Under the pieces are notes generated by a model. It had not been told where the DNA came from. It saw only the letters and a list, made by a program, of their open reading frames with translations, and did not search any database. DNA of 64,000 nucleotides from Aldehydirespirator sp965203635 (GTDB lineage Bacteria > Actinomycetota > Acidimicrobiia > Acidimicrobiales > Aldehydirespiratoraceae): the NCBI GenBank assembly GCA_965203635.1, contig OZ241903.1, positions 2,356,001-2,420,000 on the forward strand, written 5' to 3'. The translations under genes were made by a program, and so were the position numbers. Positions 40,074 through 49,854 of the stretch are shown here, in pieces. Numbering within the stretch: position 1 is the stretch's first letter; each line of letters starts with the position of its first letter.

Positions 40074-42452
40074 CTAGTCAAGCTTGCCCATCATGCGGAG
40101 GACTCGCTCAGGCGTGAGGGGCGTCTCCCACACGTCGGGCTGGCATCCGGCCAGCGCGTGAGCCACTGCGTTGGCGATCGCGGCAGGCGGTCCGACCGTG
40201 CCTCCCTCGCCCACGCCCTTGATACCCAGCGGAGTGAGCTCGGAGTCGCTGCCGAAGTGTTCGACAGTGATCGGCGGGATCTCCGCACTGGTCGGGACCA
40301 GGTAGTCCATGAAGGCCGTACTGGGCTGGCCGTTCTCGCCGTAGGCGAGATCCTCGTAGAGCGTGCCGCCGATGCCCTGGGCGACGCCACCGAGAATCTG
40401 GCCGTGCACGATCGGAGGGTTGATCATCGGACCGCAGTCGTGGGCGACGAGGAAGTCGAGGATCTCGACCGCGCCGGTGGTCCCGTCCACTCGGACTATC
40501 GCGGCATGGGTGGCGTTGACCCAGGCCGCGGCCGCGTTGATGCCCCCGTCCTCGTTGACCTCGTGCTCGAGGACCTCCGGCTCGTAGCGGGCGGAGGCGG
40601 CCAGACCGGGCTCGATGCCTTCGGGCAGATCGATGGTCCGGATCGTGGCCGCGGTGCCTATCTGTTGCCACGACACCGCAGGAGATGGCGAGCCCCGCAC
40701 ATGGAAGCCGTCGTCGTCCAGAACCACATCGTCGGGGTTCGCCTCGAGCATGTGGGCGGCGATGGCCGACGCCTTGTCCCGGATCGTCGCAGCCGCGTCC
40801 AGGATGGCGCCGGCACCCACCGCGGCCTGCCGGCTCCCCCACGCTCCCAGCCCGTAGGGGCACAGATCGGTGTCGCCGAGCCTCACCCGCACCTGTTCTA
40901 GGCCCAGCGCCAACGCGTCAGCCGTGAGGGTCTGCACGAAGGTGTAGGTGCCCTGTCCCTGATCGGTCATGCCCGAGGACACCAGCGCGGCCCCGCTCGG
41001 ATCGATCTCGATCCGGCACGCCTCGTATCCCGTCCAGTGACCCGCGACGTTGTAGTGGGTCGGCGCCGTCCCCTCGCGGTAGGTGGCATAGCCGACGCCG
41101 ATCAGCTCGGTGTCGCCGGCGTCGGCGACATGCTCGGCGAAGCGGGCCTCCGCCAACTCGACGATGCGCTCGAAGCACTCCCGGTAGGTGCCGGAGTCGA
41201 GGTACGCCCCGCCGGCGGTCCGGTACGGAAAGTCGGACTGCTCCAGGAGCATCCTGCGCCGCATCTCCAGGCGGTCGTGGCCGCCGGCCGCGGCGAGGTC
41301 GTCGATGAAGCGCTCGAGCACGAAGCACGCCTCCGGTATGCCGTAGCCCCGGTAGGACCCCGAAGGCGTCTTGTTGGTCACCACCGCGGTGACGCCTACG
41401 GCGGCCAGCTCGATCCGGTAGGGGCCGGTCATGTGGCCCAGCGTCACCAGGGAAGGGCAGAACCCGCCCGGCCAGGCCTCGCCCGAGCCGAGGTCATGGT
41501 AGATGTGGCCCCGGATGGCCTCGATCACGCCGTCGCGGCCCACGGCCGCCTCGATGTCGACCACCTGGTCGCGGGAGTGGGTCGACGCCAGCATGTGCTC
41601 GGCCCGGTCCTCGTTGTGGCGCACCGGCCGGCGCAGCTGCATCGAGGCCCAGCACGCCAGCACGTCCTCCGGGTAGTTGTGCTGCTTCTGCCCGAACCCG
41701 CCGCCGACGGCCGGCGCCGTCACCCTGATGTCGGCCTCCTCGATGGGCAGCGCGTACGACAGCGCGGTGCGCATCATGTGGGGGGACTGGTTGGAGGCCC
41801 ACACGTGGAGCCGGCTGCCGTCGAAGTCGGCGACGGTGGCCCGGGTCTCGATCGGCATGGCCGTGTGGCGGCCGATGCGGTAGCGGCGCTTGAAGGTCGA
41901 GTCCGCGGCCTCGAAGGCCTCGTCGACGGCGGGAACTGAGACGTCGAGGTGGACGAGCCGGTTGCTGTCCCAGCCGTCGAACAGCCGGGGAGAGTCCGGG
42001 TCGAGGGCCTGCTCGATGCTGGTGACCGCCGTCAGCGGCGAGTAGTCGATCTCGACCAGCTCGGCGGCGTCCTCGGCGATGTACCGGTCCTCGGCCACCA
42101 CCGCCGCCACCGGCATGCCCACATACCTGACCTTGGTGGTGGCCAGGGGCAGCATCGCCACCGGTGCCGCCATCGCGGACAGGTCCGGGAACGGGGTCAC
42201 GCCGTGGAGGTCCGCGGCGGTCCACACCGCGATCACACCGGGAAGGGCCCGGGCCTCGGTGGTGTCGATCGACACGATCCCGGCATGGGCGTAGGGGCTG
42301 CGCACGATGACCATCTCGACGGTTCCGGCCAGCCGGACGTCGGCCACGAAGGTCTCCTGCCCGCGCAGCAGCTTGTCGTCTCCCGGCCGGGTGACGTTGG
42401 CCCCGACGTAGAGTGGCCGGGGCGGGGGCTGGATCTCTGCGGTGGTGATCAC
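40074..42452 (-). CDS. Xanthine-dehydrogenase-type molybdenum hydroxylase large subunit 1
   Basis: A 792-residue CoxL/XdhB-type subunit that binds molybdopterin cytosine dinucleotide. The active-site loop is GSYRGYGIPEACFVLERFID, with Gly in place of the CO-dehydrogenase Cys, so it is not a CO dehydrogenase. The catalytic Glu near the C-terminus lies in GIKGVGEGGTVGPPAAIANA. Substrate-channel segments include VGGGFGQKQHNYPEDVLA and SGMTDQGQGTYTFVQTL. No small or medium subunit gene is adjacent; it may share those at 48506-49854. Confidence 0.9.
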   Translation of the reverse strand: MITTAEIQPPPRPLYVGANVTRPGDDKLLRGQETFVADVRLAGTVEMVIVRSPYAHAGIVSIDTTEARALPGVIAVWTAADLHGVTPFPDLSAMAAPVAMLPLATTKVRYVGMPVAAVVAEDRYIAEDAAELVEIDYSPLTAVTSIEQALDPDSPRLFDGWDSNRLVHLDVSVPAVDEAFEAADSTFKRRYRIGRHTAMPIETRATVADFDGSRLHVWASNQSPHMMRTALSYALPIEEADIRVTAPAVGGGFGQKQHNYPEDVLACWASMQLRRPVRHNEDRAEHMLASTHSRDQVVDIEAAVGRDGVIEAIRGHIYHDLGSGEAWPGGFCPSLVTLGHMTGPYRIELAAVGVTAVVTNKTPSGSYRGYGIPEACFVLERFIDDLAAAGGHDRLEMRRRMLLEQSDFPYRTAGGAYLDSGTYRECFERIVELAEARFAEHVADAGDTELIGVGYATYREGTAPTHYNVAGHWTGYEACRIEIDPSGAALVSSGMTDQGQGTYTFVQTLTADALALGLEQVRVRLGDTDLCPYGLGAWGSRQAAVGAGAILDAAATIRDKASAIAAHMLEANPDDVVLDDDGFHVRGSPSPAVSWQQIGTAATIRTIDLPEGIEPGLAASARYEPEVLEHEVNEDGGINAAAAWVNATHAAIVRVDGTTGAVEILDFLVAHDCGPMINPPIVHGQILGGVAQGIGGTLYEDLAYGENGQPSTAFMDYLVPTSAEIPPITVEHFGSDSELTPLGIKGVGEGGTVGPPAAIANAVAHALAGCQPDVWETPLTPERVLRMMGKLD

Positions 42453-42622
42453 GCGTTTCTCATGCCCTCGTGTCTCATGGCCCTCGCTCGTGCCTCTAGC
42501 GCATGTCCACTGATGCTGATTGGCTGCTGATCGTTGGCTACCGTTGGACCCGTACCGCGGCGGAGCCGTCCGGCACGCGGTGACGCTAGCGGACAGTTCC
42601 GATGCATGAGAAGAGAGGGACC

Positions 42623-43639
42623 ATGGGCGTCATCACTGCAGACTCCATCCGCAGGCTCCCCAAGGCGGAGCTGCACCTCCATCTCGACAGCGGATTCGAG
42701 GTGGAGGACGCCGTGCGGCTGGCCGAGGAGAACGGCGTCCCGCTCCTCAAGGAGCCGCCCGACGCCATGTTCGACTGGGAGGACCTCCAGGAGTTCTTTA
42801 CCTTCCTCGACTGGGTCCTGTGCCTGCCCCGCAACGCCGAGCAGGTGGCGTCACTGTCGTACTCGGTGGCCAGGCGCCAGGGCCGCTCGGGGGTCTCCTA
42901 CACCGACCTGATGGTCAGCCCCATCCACTGGAAGAACTTCGACGGTCCCCTCGACGAGTTCATCGCAGCGGTGGCGTCGGGGCTCGAGGACGCCGAGCGC
43001 GACGGCCACCCGCCGGCGTACCTGTCGATCAGCATCTCCCGCAAGCACAGCCGGGCCGAGGCCCACGCCGTGCTCGACACCATGCTGGCCATGGGCCATC
43101 CCAGGGTGGCGGCCCTGTCCATCGACGGCAACGAGGCCCTGGTGGGCCGGACCGGGGACCGCTTCGCCCCCGTCTTCAAGCGGGCCCGGGCCAACGGGCT
43201 CGGGATCCGGGCCCACGCCGGCGAGTCGAGCGGCCCCGAGGGCGTGTGGGACGCCATCGACCTGCTCAAGACCCAGCGGGTCGACCACGGCGTGCGGTCG
43301 GTGGAGGACCCCGAACTGGTCGACGAGCTCGTCGAGCGAGGCATCTTCCTCAACGTGTGCCCGTGGTCCAACGTCCTGCTCGGCCTGTATCCCAGCCGGG
43401 AGGTCCACCCGATCCGGACTCTGGTCGACGCTGGGGCCCGGGTCACCCTCAACACCGATGGGTCGGGCTTCTACCGGATCACCCTGGAGGACGAGTACGT
43501 GACCGCCAGCGAGGTCTACGGCTGGTCCACCGATGTGGTGCGCCGGCTAGCCCGGACGTCGGTGGAGGCGAGCTTCTGCCCGGACCCGCTGCGGTCCGAG
43601 CTGCTGGCGGGTATCGATGCCTTCGACTTCGACGGCTGA
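42623..43639 (+). CDS. Adenosine-deaminase-like metallohydrolase
   Basis: A TIM-barrel deaminase of the Add/ADGF superfamily. Zinc and catalytic residues are in KAELHLHLDSGFEVED (His-x-His), IRAHAGESSGPEGVWDAIDL (His, Glu), RVDHGVRS (His) and LNTDGSGFYR (Asp). It may deaminate adenosine, adenine or a related purine. From the ATG at 42623, with GAGAGGG before it, it has 338 residues; 42602 is an alternative start. It is divergent from Mo-hydroxylase 1, so they may share a control region. Confidence 0.85.
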   Translation: MGVITADSIRRLPKAELHLHLDSGFEVEDAVRLAEENGVPLLKEPPDAMFDWEDLQEFFTFLDWVLCLPRNAEQVASLSYSVARRQGRSGVSYTDLMVSPIHWKNFDGPLDEFIAAVASGLEDAERDGHPPAYLSISISRKHSRAEAHAVLDTMLAMGHPRVAALSIDGNEALVGRTGDRFAPVFKRARANGLGIRAHAGESSGPEGVWDAIDLLKTQRVDHGVRSVEDPELVDELVERGIFLNVCPWSNVLLGLYPSREVHPIRTLVDAGARVTLNTDGSGFYRITLEDEYVTASEVYGWSTDVVRRLARTSVEASFCPDPLRSELLAGIDAFDFDG

Positions 43640-43690
43640 CCTTGCCGCCCAGGACAGGCCGGCCGGGCCCAAACGGCCGGAGGTGACGCC

Positions 43691-44710
43691 ATGACCCAGC
43701 GCATGGCCATCTACATGCAGGACCGGATCGACATCCGCGAGGAGCTCGACCTCGCCCTGCACATGGAGGACCGGGGCTTCAGCGAGATCTGGCAGGGCGA
43801 CAACCGTCTGGCCCGGGACTGCATCGTGGCCATGACCGCGTTCTTGACCCATACCCGCCGCATCAAGGTCGCGGCCGGGGTGCTGCCCATCTGGACCCGC
43901 AACCCGGTGGTGATCGCGGCCAGCTTCAGCACCATGTGGGAGCTGGGCGGCAAGGTCGACGGCCGGGGCCGGGTGATGCTCGGCCTGGGTGCCTGGTGGG
44001 AGCCGATCGCAGGCCGGGTCGGCGTGGATCTGGTGCGCCCGCTCACCGCCATGCGCGAGAACATCGAGGCGATCAGGGCCCTGTTCACCATGCAGCCTGT
44101 GACCTACTCCGGCGAGTTCGTGAGCCTCGACGGTGTGAGCCTCGACGTGGTATGGGGAGACACCTCCCCCCGCGACATACCGATTTACCTCGGCGCCACC
44201 GGCCCCAGGATGCTCGAGCTGGCCGGGGAGATCTGCGACGGTGTCTGCCTGAACTACGGCGTCTCGGTCGACTACATCCGCCGGGCCATCGCCCTGGTGG
44301 AGAAGGGCGCCCGCCGGTCGGGCCGGTCGATCGCCGAAATCGACCTTCCCGAGCTGATCGTCGTGTCGATGTGCGATGAGGACCCCGACATTGCGCTGCA
44401 TGAGGGCAAGAAGCTGGCCGCCTACTACTTCGCGACGGAGCCCCACATCATGAAGGCCAGCGGGGTCAGCGAGGAGGTGGCCGAGAGGGCGAAGGCCCTG
44501 ATGGGGTGGCCGGCCACGGAGGAGGACTACGAGCGGGCCAGCGCGGTCATCCCCTCCGAGATCGTGCGCGACATCATGGCCGTGGGCACCGCCGAGGACT
44601 GCCGCCGCAAGGTCCGCGAGTACGTCGACGCCGGGGTGACGTGCCCGATCATGTACCCGTTGAGGGGCAACATCAGAGAGGTGATCGATGCGTTCGCCGA
44701 TGGGTTCTAG
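43691..44710 (+). CDS. LLM-class (F420-dependent-type) oxidoreductase
   Basis: A 339-residue luciferase-like barrel. It has VMLGLGAWWEPIAGRVGVDL, PIYLGATGPRMLELAGEIC and DGVCLNYGVS, as in F420-dependent glucose-6-phosphate dehydrogenase/methylene-tetrahydromethanopterin reductase relatives. The cofactor may be F420 or FMN; which cannot be fixed by eye. A strong SD (GGAGGTGA at 43678-43685) precedes the ATG at 43691. In the island it could reduce or oxidise a heterocyclic intermediate. Confidence 0.85.
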   Translation: MTQRMAIYMQDRIDIREELDLALHMEDRGFSEIWQGDNRLARDCIVAMTAFLTHTRRIKVAAGVLPIWTRNPVVIAASFSTMWELGGKVDGRGRVMLGLGAWWEPIAGRVGVDLVRPLTAMRENIEAIRALFTMQPVTYSGEFVSLDGVSLDVVWGDTSPRDIPIYLGATGPRMLELAGEICDGVCLNYGVSVDYIRRAIALVEKGARRSGRSIAEIDLPELIVVSMCDEDPDIALHEGKKLAAYYFATEPHIMKASGVSEEVAERAKALMGWPATEEDYERASAVIPSEIVRDIMAVGTAEDCRRKVREYVDAGVTCPIMYPLRGNIREVIDAFADGF

Positions 44711-44725
44711 CCCGGGGGCGCCGGC

Positions 44726-46090
44726 GTGCTGATCACCGACGCGACCATCGTCACCTTCGGGCGACCCAACGAGATCCTCGACGGCTACGGCCTGCTCGTA
44801 GAGGACGGCAGGATCGTCTCGATCGGGCCGAGCGCAGAGCTGGAGGGCCGTCACCGCGACGCGCCGCGGCTCGACGCCGGCGGCCAGTACGTGATGCCGG
44901 GGAACATCTGCGCCCACGGCCACTTCTACAGCGCCTTCGCCGTCGGGATGAGCGTCCCCGGTGACCCTCCCATCACCCTGCCAACGATCCTGGACCGGCT
45001 GTGGTGGCCCTACGACCGGGCGCTGGGCCCCGAGGAGGTGCGGCTGGCCGTCGCGGTCGGGATGGTCGACGCCATCAAGAACGGCACCACCACCTACTTC
45101 GACCACCACTCCTCGCCCAACTGCATCGACGGCGTTCTGGACCTGATCGCGTCGGTCGTCACCGACGCCGGCCTGCGGGCCGTGTTGTGCTTCGAGGTCA
45201 CCGACCGCGACGGACCGGAGCGAGCCACCGCTGGCATTGCCGAGAACGCCCGCTTCGTCCGGCGCTGCGCCCGCGGTCCCATCGGCGGGCGGATCGCGGC
45301 CAGCTTCGGGATCCATGCACCGATGACGGTCTCAGACGCCACGCTGGCTCGGTGCCGGGAGTCGGTCCCGTCCGGGACAGGATTCCATGTCCACGCTGGT
45401 GAGCATGAGTACGACCAGTACAGGAGCCTGGCGATGTCCGGCACCCGCTCCGTGGATCGTCTCCACAGCCACGACATGCTCGGTGAGCGGTCGATCATGG
45501 CCCACGCCATCCATCTCGACGCCCGAGAGGTGATGCTCTTGGCCGAGACCGGCACCGCCTCGAGCCACCAGCCTCGCAACAACATGAACGTGGGCGACGG
45601 TATAGCGGCGGTCGAGTCGCAGATGCGAGCCGGGGTACGGGTGTGCCTCGGCAACGACGGCCTGGCCCCCACCATGTGGCGGGAGGCCGAAGCCGCCTAC
45701 TTCCTGCAGAAGATCGCCCACCGCGACGGGCGGCGGCTGCCCCTGGACCAGCTCCTGGAGATGGCCGTCTACAACAACGCCGCGCTGGCGTCGCTGTACT
45801 TCGGCGGCACGCCTGTCGGCACCATCGTTGAGGGAGCGGCCGCCGATCTGATCATGGTCGACTACCACCCCGCGACCCCGATGACGGCGGCCAACATCGG
45901 CGGCCATCTCGTGTTCGCCATGAACGAGTCGATGATCACGACCACCATCGTCGCCGGAGAGGTCCTGATGCGAGACCGCGAGCTGCTGACCGTCGACGAG
46001 CAGGAGATCAAGGCCCGCTGCCGCGAGGTCGCCCCCGCCTTCTGGCAGCGCTACGAGGCCGGGGTGCCCGACAGGCCGATCCTGGGCTGA
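44726..46090 (+). CDS. SsnA-like aminohydrolase
   Basis: A 454-residue amidohydrolase (AtzA/guanine-deaminase superfamily). The N-terminal metal site is CAHGHFYSAFAVGMSVP with RLWWPYDRALGPEEV. DHHSSPNCIDGVLDLI, VHAGEHEYDQYRSL, SSHQPRNNMNVGDGI, CLGNDGLAPTMWREAEA and MVDYHPATPMTAANIGGHL follow. These match E. coli SsnA, linked to xanthine-dehydrogenase-type purine degradation. GTG at 44726; the LLM gene ends 15 bases before. Substrate inferred only. Confidence 0.82.
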   Translation: MLITDATIVTFGRPNEILDGYGLLVEDGRIVSIGPSAELEGRHRDAPRLDAGGQYVMPGNICAHGHFYSAFAVGMSVPGDPPITLPTILDRLWWPYDRALGPEEVRLAVAVGMVDAIKNGTTTYFDHHSSPNCIDGVLDLIASVVTDAGLRAVLCFEVTDRDGPERATAGIAENARFVRRCARGPIGGRIAASFGIHAPMTVSDATLARCRESVPSGTGFHVHAGEHEYDQYRSLAMSGTRSVDRLHSHDMLGERSIMAHAIHLDAREVMLLAETGTASSHQPRNNMNVGDGIAAVESQMRAGVRVCLGNDGLAPTMWREAEAAYFLQKIAHRDGRRLPLDQLLEMAVYNNAALASLYFGGTPVGTIVEGAAADLIMVDYHPATPMTAANIGGHLVFAMNESMITTTIVAGEVLMRDRELLTVDEQEIKARCREVAPAFWQRYEAGVPDRPILG

Positions 46091-46115
46091 GAGGCCTCAG
46101 AACTCGCTCGGCCTC

Positions 46116-48497
46116 TCAGGCCTCTCGATCTCCGATCATTGCCCGGACCACGGCCGGGCTCAACGGGGTCTCGCGGATCTGCGGCTTGAACTCGGCGAGT
46201 GCATGGGCGAGGGCGTTGCCGATGGCCGCCGCCGGTCCCACCGTCCCGCCCTCGCCGACGCCCTTGATGCCCAGCGGCGTGTTCGGTGACGGGCTCTCGA
46301 AGTGCTCGATCACCACCTCGGGCATCTCGATCGCCGACGGCACCAGGTAGTCCATGAACGCGGTCTGGGGCTGGCCCAGGTCGTTGAAGCGCAGGTCCTC
46401 GTACAGGGTCCCCCCCACGCCCTGGGCGATGCCGCCCCAGATCTGGCCGTCGACGATCGGCGGGTTGATGACCTTCCCGCAGTCGTGGGCCAGGATGTAG
46501 TCGAGGATCTCGATCTCGCCGGTCCCGACATCGACCCGGATCACGGCGGCATGGGCCGCGTTGGCGTAGGCCGCGTTGGCGTTGATCCTGCCATTCTCAT
46601 CGGGCACGTGCTCCATCAACTCGGGCTCGTAGCGGGCGGTCGCTTCCAGGCCCGGCTCCATGCCCGGCGGCAGGTCGATGGTCCTGATGACGGCTGTGGT
46701 GGCGATCTCAGCCATCGTCACCGCCGGCGCGGGGCTGCCGGCCACATGGACCCGGCCGGCCTCGATCACCAGATCATCCTCAGTGGCCTCAAGCATGTGG
46801 GCCGCGATCTTCTTGACCTTGTCTCGCACCTCTCCCGCCGCGAGCAGCAGGGCGCCGCCGCCGACTACGGCCTGCCGCGAGCCGAAGGCGCCCAGGCCGT
46901 AGGGGGTCGAGTCGGAGTCGGCCAGCTCGACGTGGACGGTCTCGATCGGCACCCCTAGCGCGTCGGCCGCGAGGGTGGCCACGAACGTGGTCGTTCCCTG
47001 GCCCTGGTCGGTGACACCGGACGCCACCCGCACGCCGCCGTCGGGCTGCACCTCGATGGAGCACGACTCGTGCCCGGCCCAGTGCGCCGAGGCGCCGTGG
47101 TGGGTCGGCGAGACGCCCTCGAACAGGACCGCGTAGCCCACACCGACCCGGGACTGCGGGTCGGCGCCGTACTGGGCCTCCGCCCGCCGGTAGGCGGGCT
47201 CGCCCAACTCGACCACCTTCTCGAACGACTCCGCGAAGCTGCCCGAATCCAGCAGCGCGCCCGAGGCGGTCGTGTAGGGCAGGTCCTCAGGCTGCAGCAG
47301 CATCGACCGGCGCAGATCGAGCCGGTCCACGCCGACCTCCTGCGCGATCTCGTCGATGAACCGCTCGACCGCGAACACGGCCTCGGGCACCCCGAAGCCC
47401 CGGTAGGAGCCGCCGGGCGTCTTGTTGGTGGTCACCGCGGCCACCGACACGACGCATTGGCCGATGTCGTAGGGACCGGTCATGTGGGCGGCAGTGGTGA
47501 GCGCCGGGCACCAGGCCCCGGGGAATATCTCGGCCGACCCGAGGTCCTGGACGACCTGGACCCGCATGGCCAGGATCCGGCCGTCGTCGTCGATGGCCGC
47601 CTCCATGTCCATCATGTGGTCGCGGGCATGGGCCGCGGCGATCATGTGCTCGGCCCGGTCCTCTACGAAGCGAACCGGACGGCGGTGGCGCAGCGCCAGC
47701 CAGGACGCCAGGACATCCTCGGGATACAGGTGCTGCTTGAGGCCGAAGCCGCCGCCTACGTGGGGAATGACCACCCTGATGTCGCGCTCGGCCACCGGCA
47801 GCACGTACGACAGCGTGGTGCGGGCGATGTGGGCGTGCTGGTTGGTGCACCACAGGTGGAGACGGCCGTCCCGCACCTCGGCCATACAGGCCCGGGTCTC
47901 CATGGGCATGGCGGTGTGGCGACCCATCTTGTAGCGGCGCCGCAACACCCGGCTGCCGGCCAGGATGGCGGCAACCTCCGAGTCGTCGGGCTGCAGGTCG
48001 AGGAGCCGGTTGTTGGTCCAGTCCTCGAACAGCCGGTGCGAGTCCGGTTCCAGCGCGTCCTCGAGAGAGGTGACCGCAGGCAGCTCCTCGTAGTCGACCT
48101 CCACGAGCTCGGCCGCGTCCTCGGCGATGTAGCGGTCCTCGGCCAGCACCACCGCCACCGGCGAGCCCACGTAGCGCACCTTGTCCTGCGCCAGCGGGAA
48201 CGTCCCGGGAGTCTGGGTGTAGGCGGAGGCGAAGTTGGGGTAGGGCGAGATGTCGGTGAGGTCGGCCGCGGTGATCACCTCGATGACGCCGTCGACGGCG
48301 GCCGCCTCGGCGGTGCGGATGGCGGTGATGCGGCCGTGGGCCACCGTGCTGCGGATCACCGCCATCTCGGCCATCCCGTCCCGGTGGAGGTCGGCGACGT
48401 AGGTACCCTGCCCGCTGAGCAGGCTGTCGTCCTGGGCGCGAGTGACGTGGGTTCCCGTGTAGACCGGGCGGGCGCCCAGCTCGAAGGTGCTGGCCAT
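46116..48497 (-). CDS. Xanthine-dehydrogenase-type molybdenum hydroxylase large subunit 2
   Basis: A 793-residue paralogue of the 40074-42452 protein, with GSYRGFGVPEAVFAVERFID (no CO-dehydrogenase Cys loop) and GIKGVGEGGTVGPAAAIGNA. It starts at the ATG at 48497 (MASTFELGARPVYTGTHVTR). The coxS-like and coxM-like genes immediately upstream on the same strand complete a three-subunit enzyme. Electrons would pass from Mo through two [2Fe-2S] clusters to FAD. Confidence 0.92.
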   Translation of the reverse strand: MASTFELGARPVYTGTHVTRAQDDSLLSGQGTYVADLHRDGMAEMAVIRSTVAHGRITAIRTAEAAAVDGVIEVITAADLTDISPYPNFASAYTQTPGTFPLAQDKVRYVGSPVAVVLAEDRYIAEDAAELVEVDYEELPAVTSLEDALEPDSHRLFEDWTNNRLLDLQPDDSEVAAILAGSRVLRRRYKMGRHTAMPMETRACMAEVRDGRLHLWCTNQHAHIARTTLSYVLPVAERDIRVVIPHVGGGFGLKQHLYPEDVLASWLALRHRRPVRFVEDRAEHMIAAAHARDHMMDMEAAIDDDGRILAMRVQVVQDLGSAEIFPGAWCPALTTAAHMTGPYDIGQCVVSVAAVTTNKTPGGSYRGFGVPEAVFAVERFIDEIAQEVGVDRLDLRRSMLLQPEDLPYTTASGALLDSGSFAESFEKVVELGEPAYRRAEAQYGADPQSRVGVGYAVLFEGVSPTHHGASAHWAGHESCSIEVQPDGGVRVASGVTDQGQGTTTFVATLAADALGVPIETVHVELADSDSTPYGLGAFGSRQAVVGGGALLLAAGEVRDKVKKIAAHMLEATEDDLVIEAGRVHVAGSPAPAVTMAEIATTAVIRTIDLPPGMEPGLEATARYEPELMEHVPDENGRINANAAYANAAHAAVIRVDVGTGEIEILDYILAHDCGKVINPPIVDGQIWGGIAQGVGGTLYEDLRFNDLGQPQTAFMDYLVPSAIEMPEVVIEHFESPSPNTPLGIKGVGEGGTVGPAAAIGNALAHALAEFKPQIRETPLSPAVVRAMIGDREA

Positions 48498-48505
48498 CTT
48501 CGGCG

Positions 48506-49009
48506 TCAGCCGTCCTCGGTCCGATTCCAGGCCGTGCGCACCGCTTGGAGGATGCCGCCGTAGCCGGTGCAGCGGCACAGGTTGCCCGATATGGCCTCGC
48601 GGATCCCTTCGGTGCCGGGGTACTCGTCGGGATCGACGGTCGACAGGGTCATCAGGAACCCTGGAGTGCAGAACCCGCACTGCAGGCCGTGGTTGTCCTT
48701 GAAGGCCTGCTGGAGAGGGCTCAGGCCCTCCGACGCGAGCCCTTCCACCGTGGTGATCGACGAACCGTCGACCTGGGCGGCCAGCATGATGCAGGACCGC
48801 ACCGGCTCGCCGTCGAGGTTGATGGTGCACGCGCCGCAGATGCCCTGCTCGCAGCCGACGTGGGTGCCGGTGAGGCGCAGCTCGTCCCGCAGGAAGTCGG
48901 CCAGCAGCTGGCGGGCCGGAACCACCGCCTCGACCGCCTGTCCGTTGACGGTTACGCTGACCGGCACCTCGGCGGTCGGTTCGACCCGGCGTGCGGTCGG
49001 AGCGCTCAT
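48506..49009 (-). CDS. Molybdenum hydroxylase [2Fe-2S] small subunit
   Basis: A CoxS/XdhC-type protein of 167 residues. The plant-type cluster ligands are in HVGCEQGICGACTINLDGEP and SCIMLA; the second cluster ligands are in LQCGFCTPGFLM and NLCRCTGYGGILQAVR. It ends just before the large subunit 2 gene and overlaps coxM-like by ATGA. The ATG at 49009 was chosen over a 28-residue longer reading that has no family support. Confidence 0.94.
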   Translation of the reverse strand: MSAPTARRVEPTAEVPVSVTVNGQAVEAVVPARQLLADFLRDELRLTGTHVGCEQGICGACTINLDGEPVRSCIMLAAQVDGSSITTVEGLASEGLSPLQQAFKDNHGLQCGFCTPGFLMTLSTVDPDEYPGTEGIREAISGNLCRCTGYGGILQAVRTAWNRTEDG

Positions 49010-49854
49010 GGGGCCACCTCCTGCAATGCCCGCTGCAGCAGGGCGGCCACCAGCTGGCGCCGGTACTGCGGCGATCCGTGGATGTCGTCCCACGGCTCGA
49101 CCTCCGCGGCGGCGGCTTCGGACGCATCGGCCAGGGCTGCCGCGTCGAGGCTGCGGCCGGTGACGGCTCCCTCCGCGCCGGCGAGACGGACCGGGTCAGA
49201 TCCGATCGCGAACGCAGTGAGGCGCGCCGTCGACACCACCCGGTCCGTGATGTCGACCGCGGCGGCTATGCCGGCCACCGCGAAGTCGCCCTTGCGCCGG
49301 GCGAACTCCTTGAAGGAGCACCTCGTCGTGGACGGGAGCATGGGGAAGATCACATGGGAGAGGATCTCGCCGTCCTCGAGCGAGTTCATGTAGGGCCCCG
49401 CGAAGAACGATGAAGCGTCGATGGCCCGCTCCCCGTCGCGGCCTGCGGCCAACATGGTGGCGTCCACGGTCAGGGCCACGGCCGGCAGCTCCGCCGCCGG
49501 GTCGGCGTGGGCGATGCTGCCGCCGATGGTCCCGCGGGCCCGTATCTGGCGGTGCCCGATGTACGGCATGGCCAGCCGCAACAGCTCGCAGCCCTCGACG
49601 CGGTGGCGCTCGACCCGGCGCTGGGTGACGGTGGCCCCGATCAGCCAGTCCGACGGCCGGCGCTCCATGCGCTGCAGCTCCTCGATGGCGCCGATGTCGA
49701 CGAGCACGCCGGGGCGGGCCAGCCGGTGATTGAGCATCGGGACGAGGCTCTGACCCCCGGCGAGGGGTCTGGCCTCGTCGCCATGCTCGGCCAGCACGGC
49801 CAGAGCCTCGGCGAGGTCTCCCGGCCGGCAGTAGACGAACGGAGGCGGCTTCAT
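49006..49854 (-). CDS. Molybdenum hydroxylase FAD-binding medium subunit
   Basis: A CoxM/XdhA-type flavoprotein of 282 residues. The FAD-binding PLAGGQSLVPMLNHRLARPG and HRQIRARGTIGGSIAHADPA are intact, with AAELPAVALTVDA after. It oxidises the reduced hydroxylase. It is coupled to the Rieske gene upstream by ATGA and to the small subunit downstream. The ATG at 49854 (MKPPPFVYCRPGDL) gives the family start. Confidence 0.93.
   Translation of the reverse strand: MKPPPFVYCRPGDLAEALAVLAEHGDEARPLAGGQSLVPMLNHRLARPGVLVDIGAIEELQRMERRPSDWLIGATVTQRRVERHRVEGCELLRLAMPYIGHRQIRARGTIGGSIAHADPAAELPAVALTVDATMLAAGRDGERAIDASSFFAGPYMNSLEDGEILSHVIFPMLPSTTRCSFKEFARRKGDFAVAGIAAAVDITDRVVSTARLTAFAIGSDPVRLAGAEGAVTGRSLDAAALADASEAAAAEVEPWDDIHGSPQYRRQLVAALLQRALQEVAP

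Noticed and set aside
40074..48497. CO dehydrogenase (CoxL form I)
   Set aside because: The large subunits have GSYRGYG and GSYRGFG, not the Cys-containing AYRCSFR loop of CO dehydrogenase.
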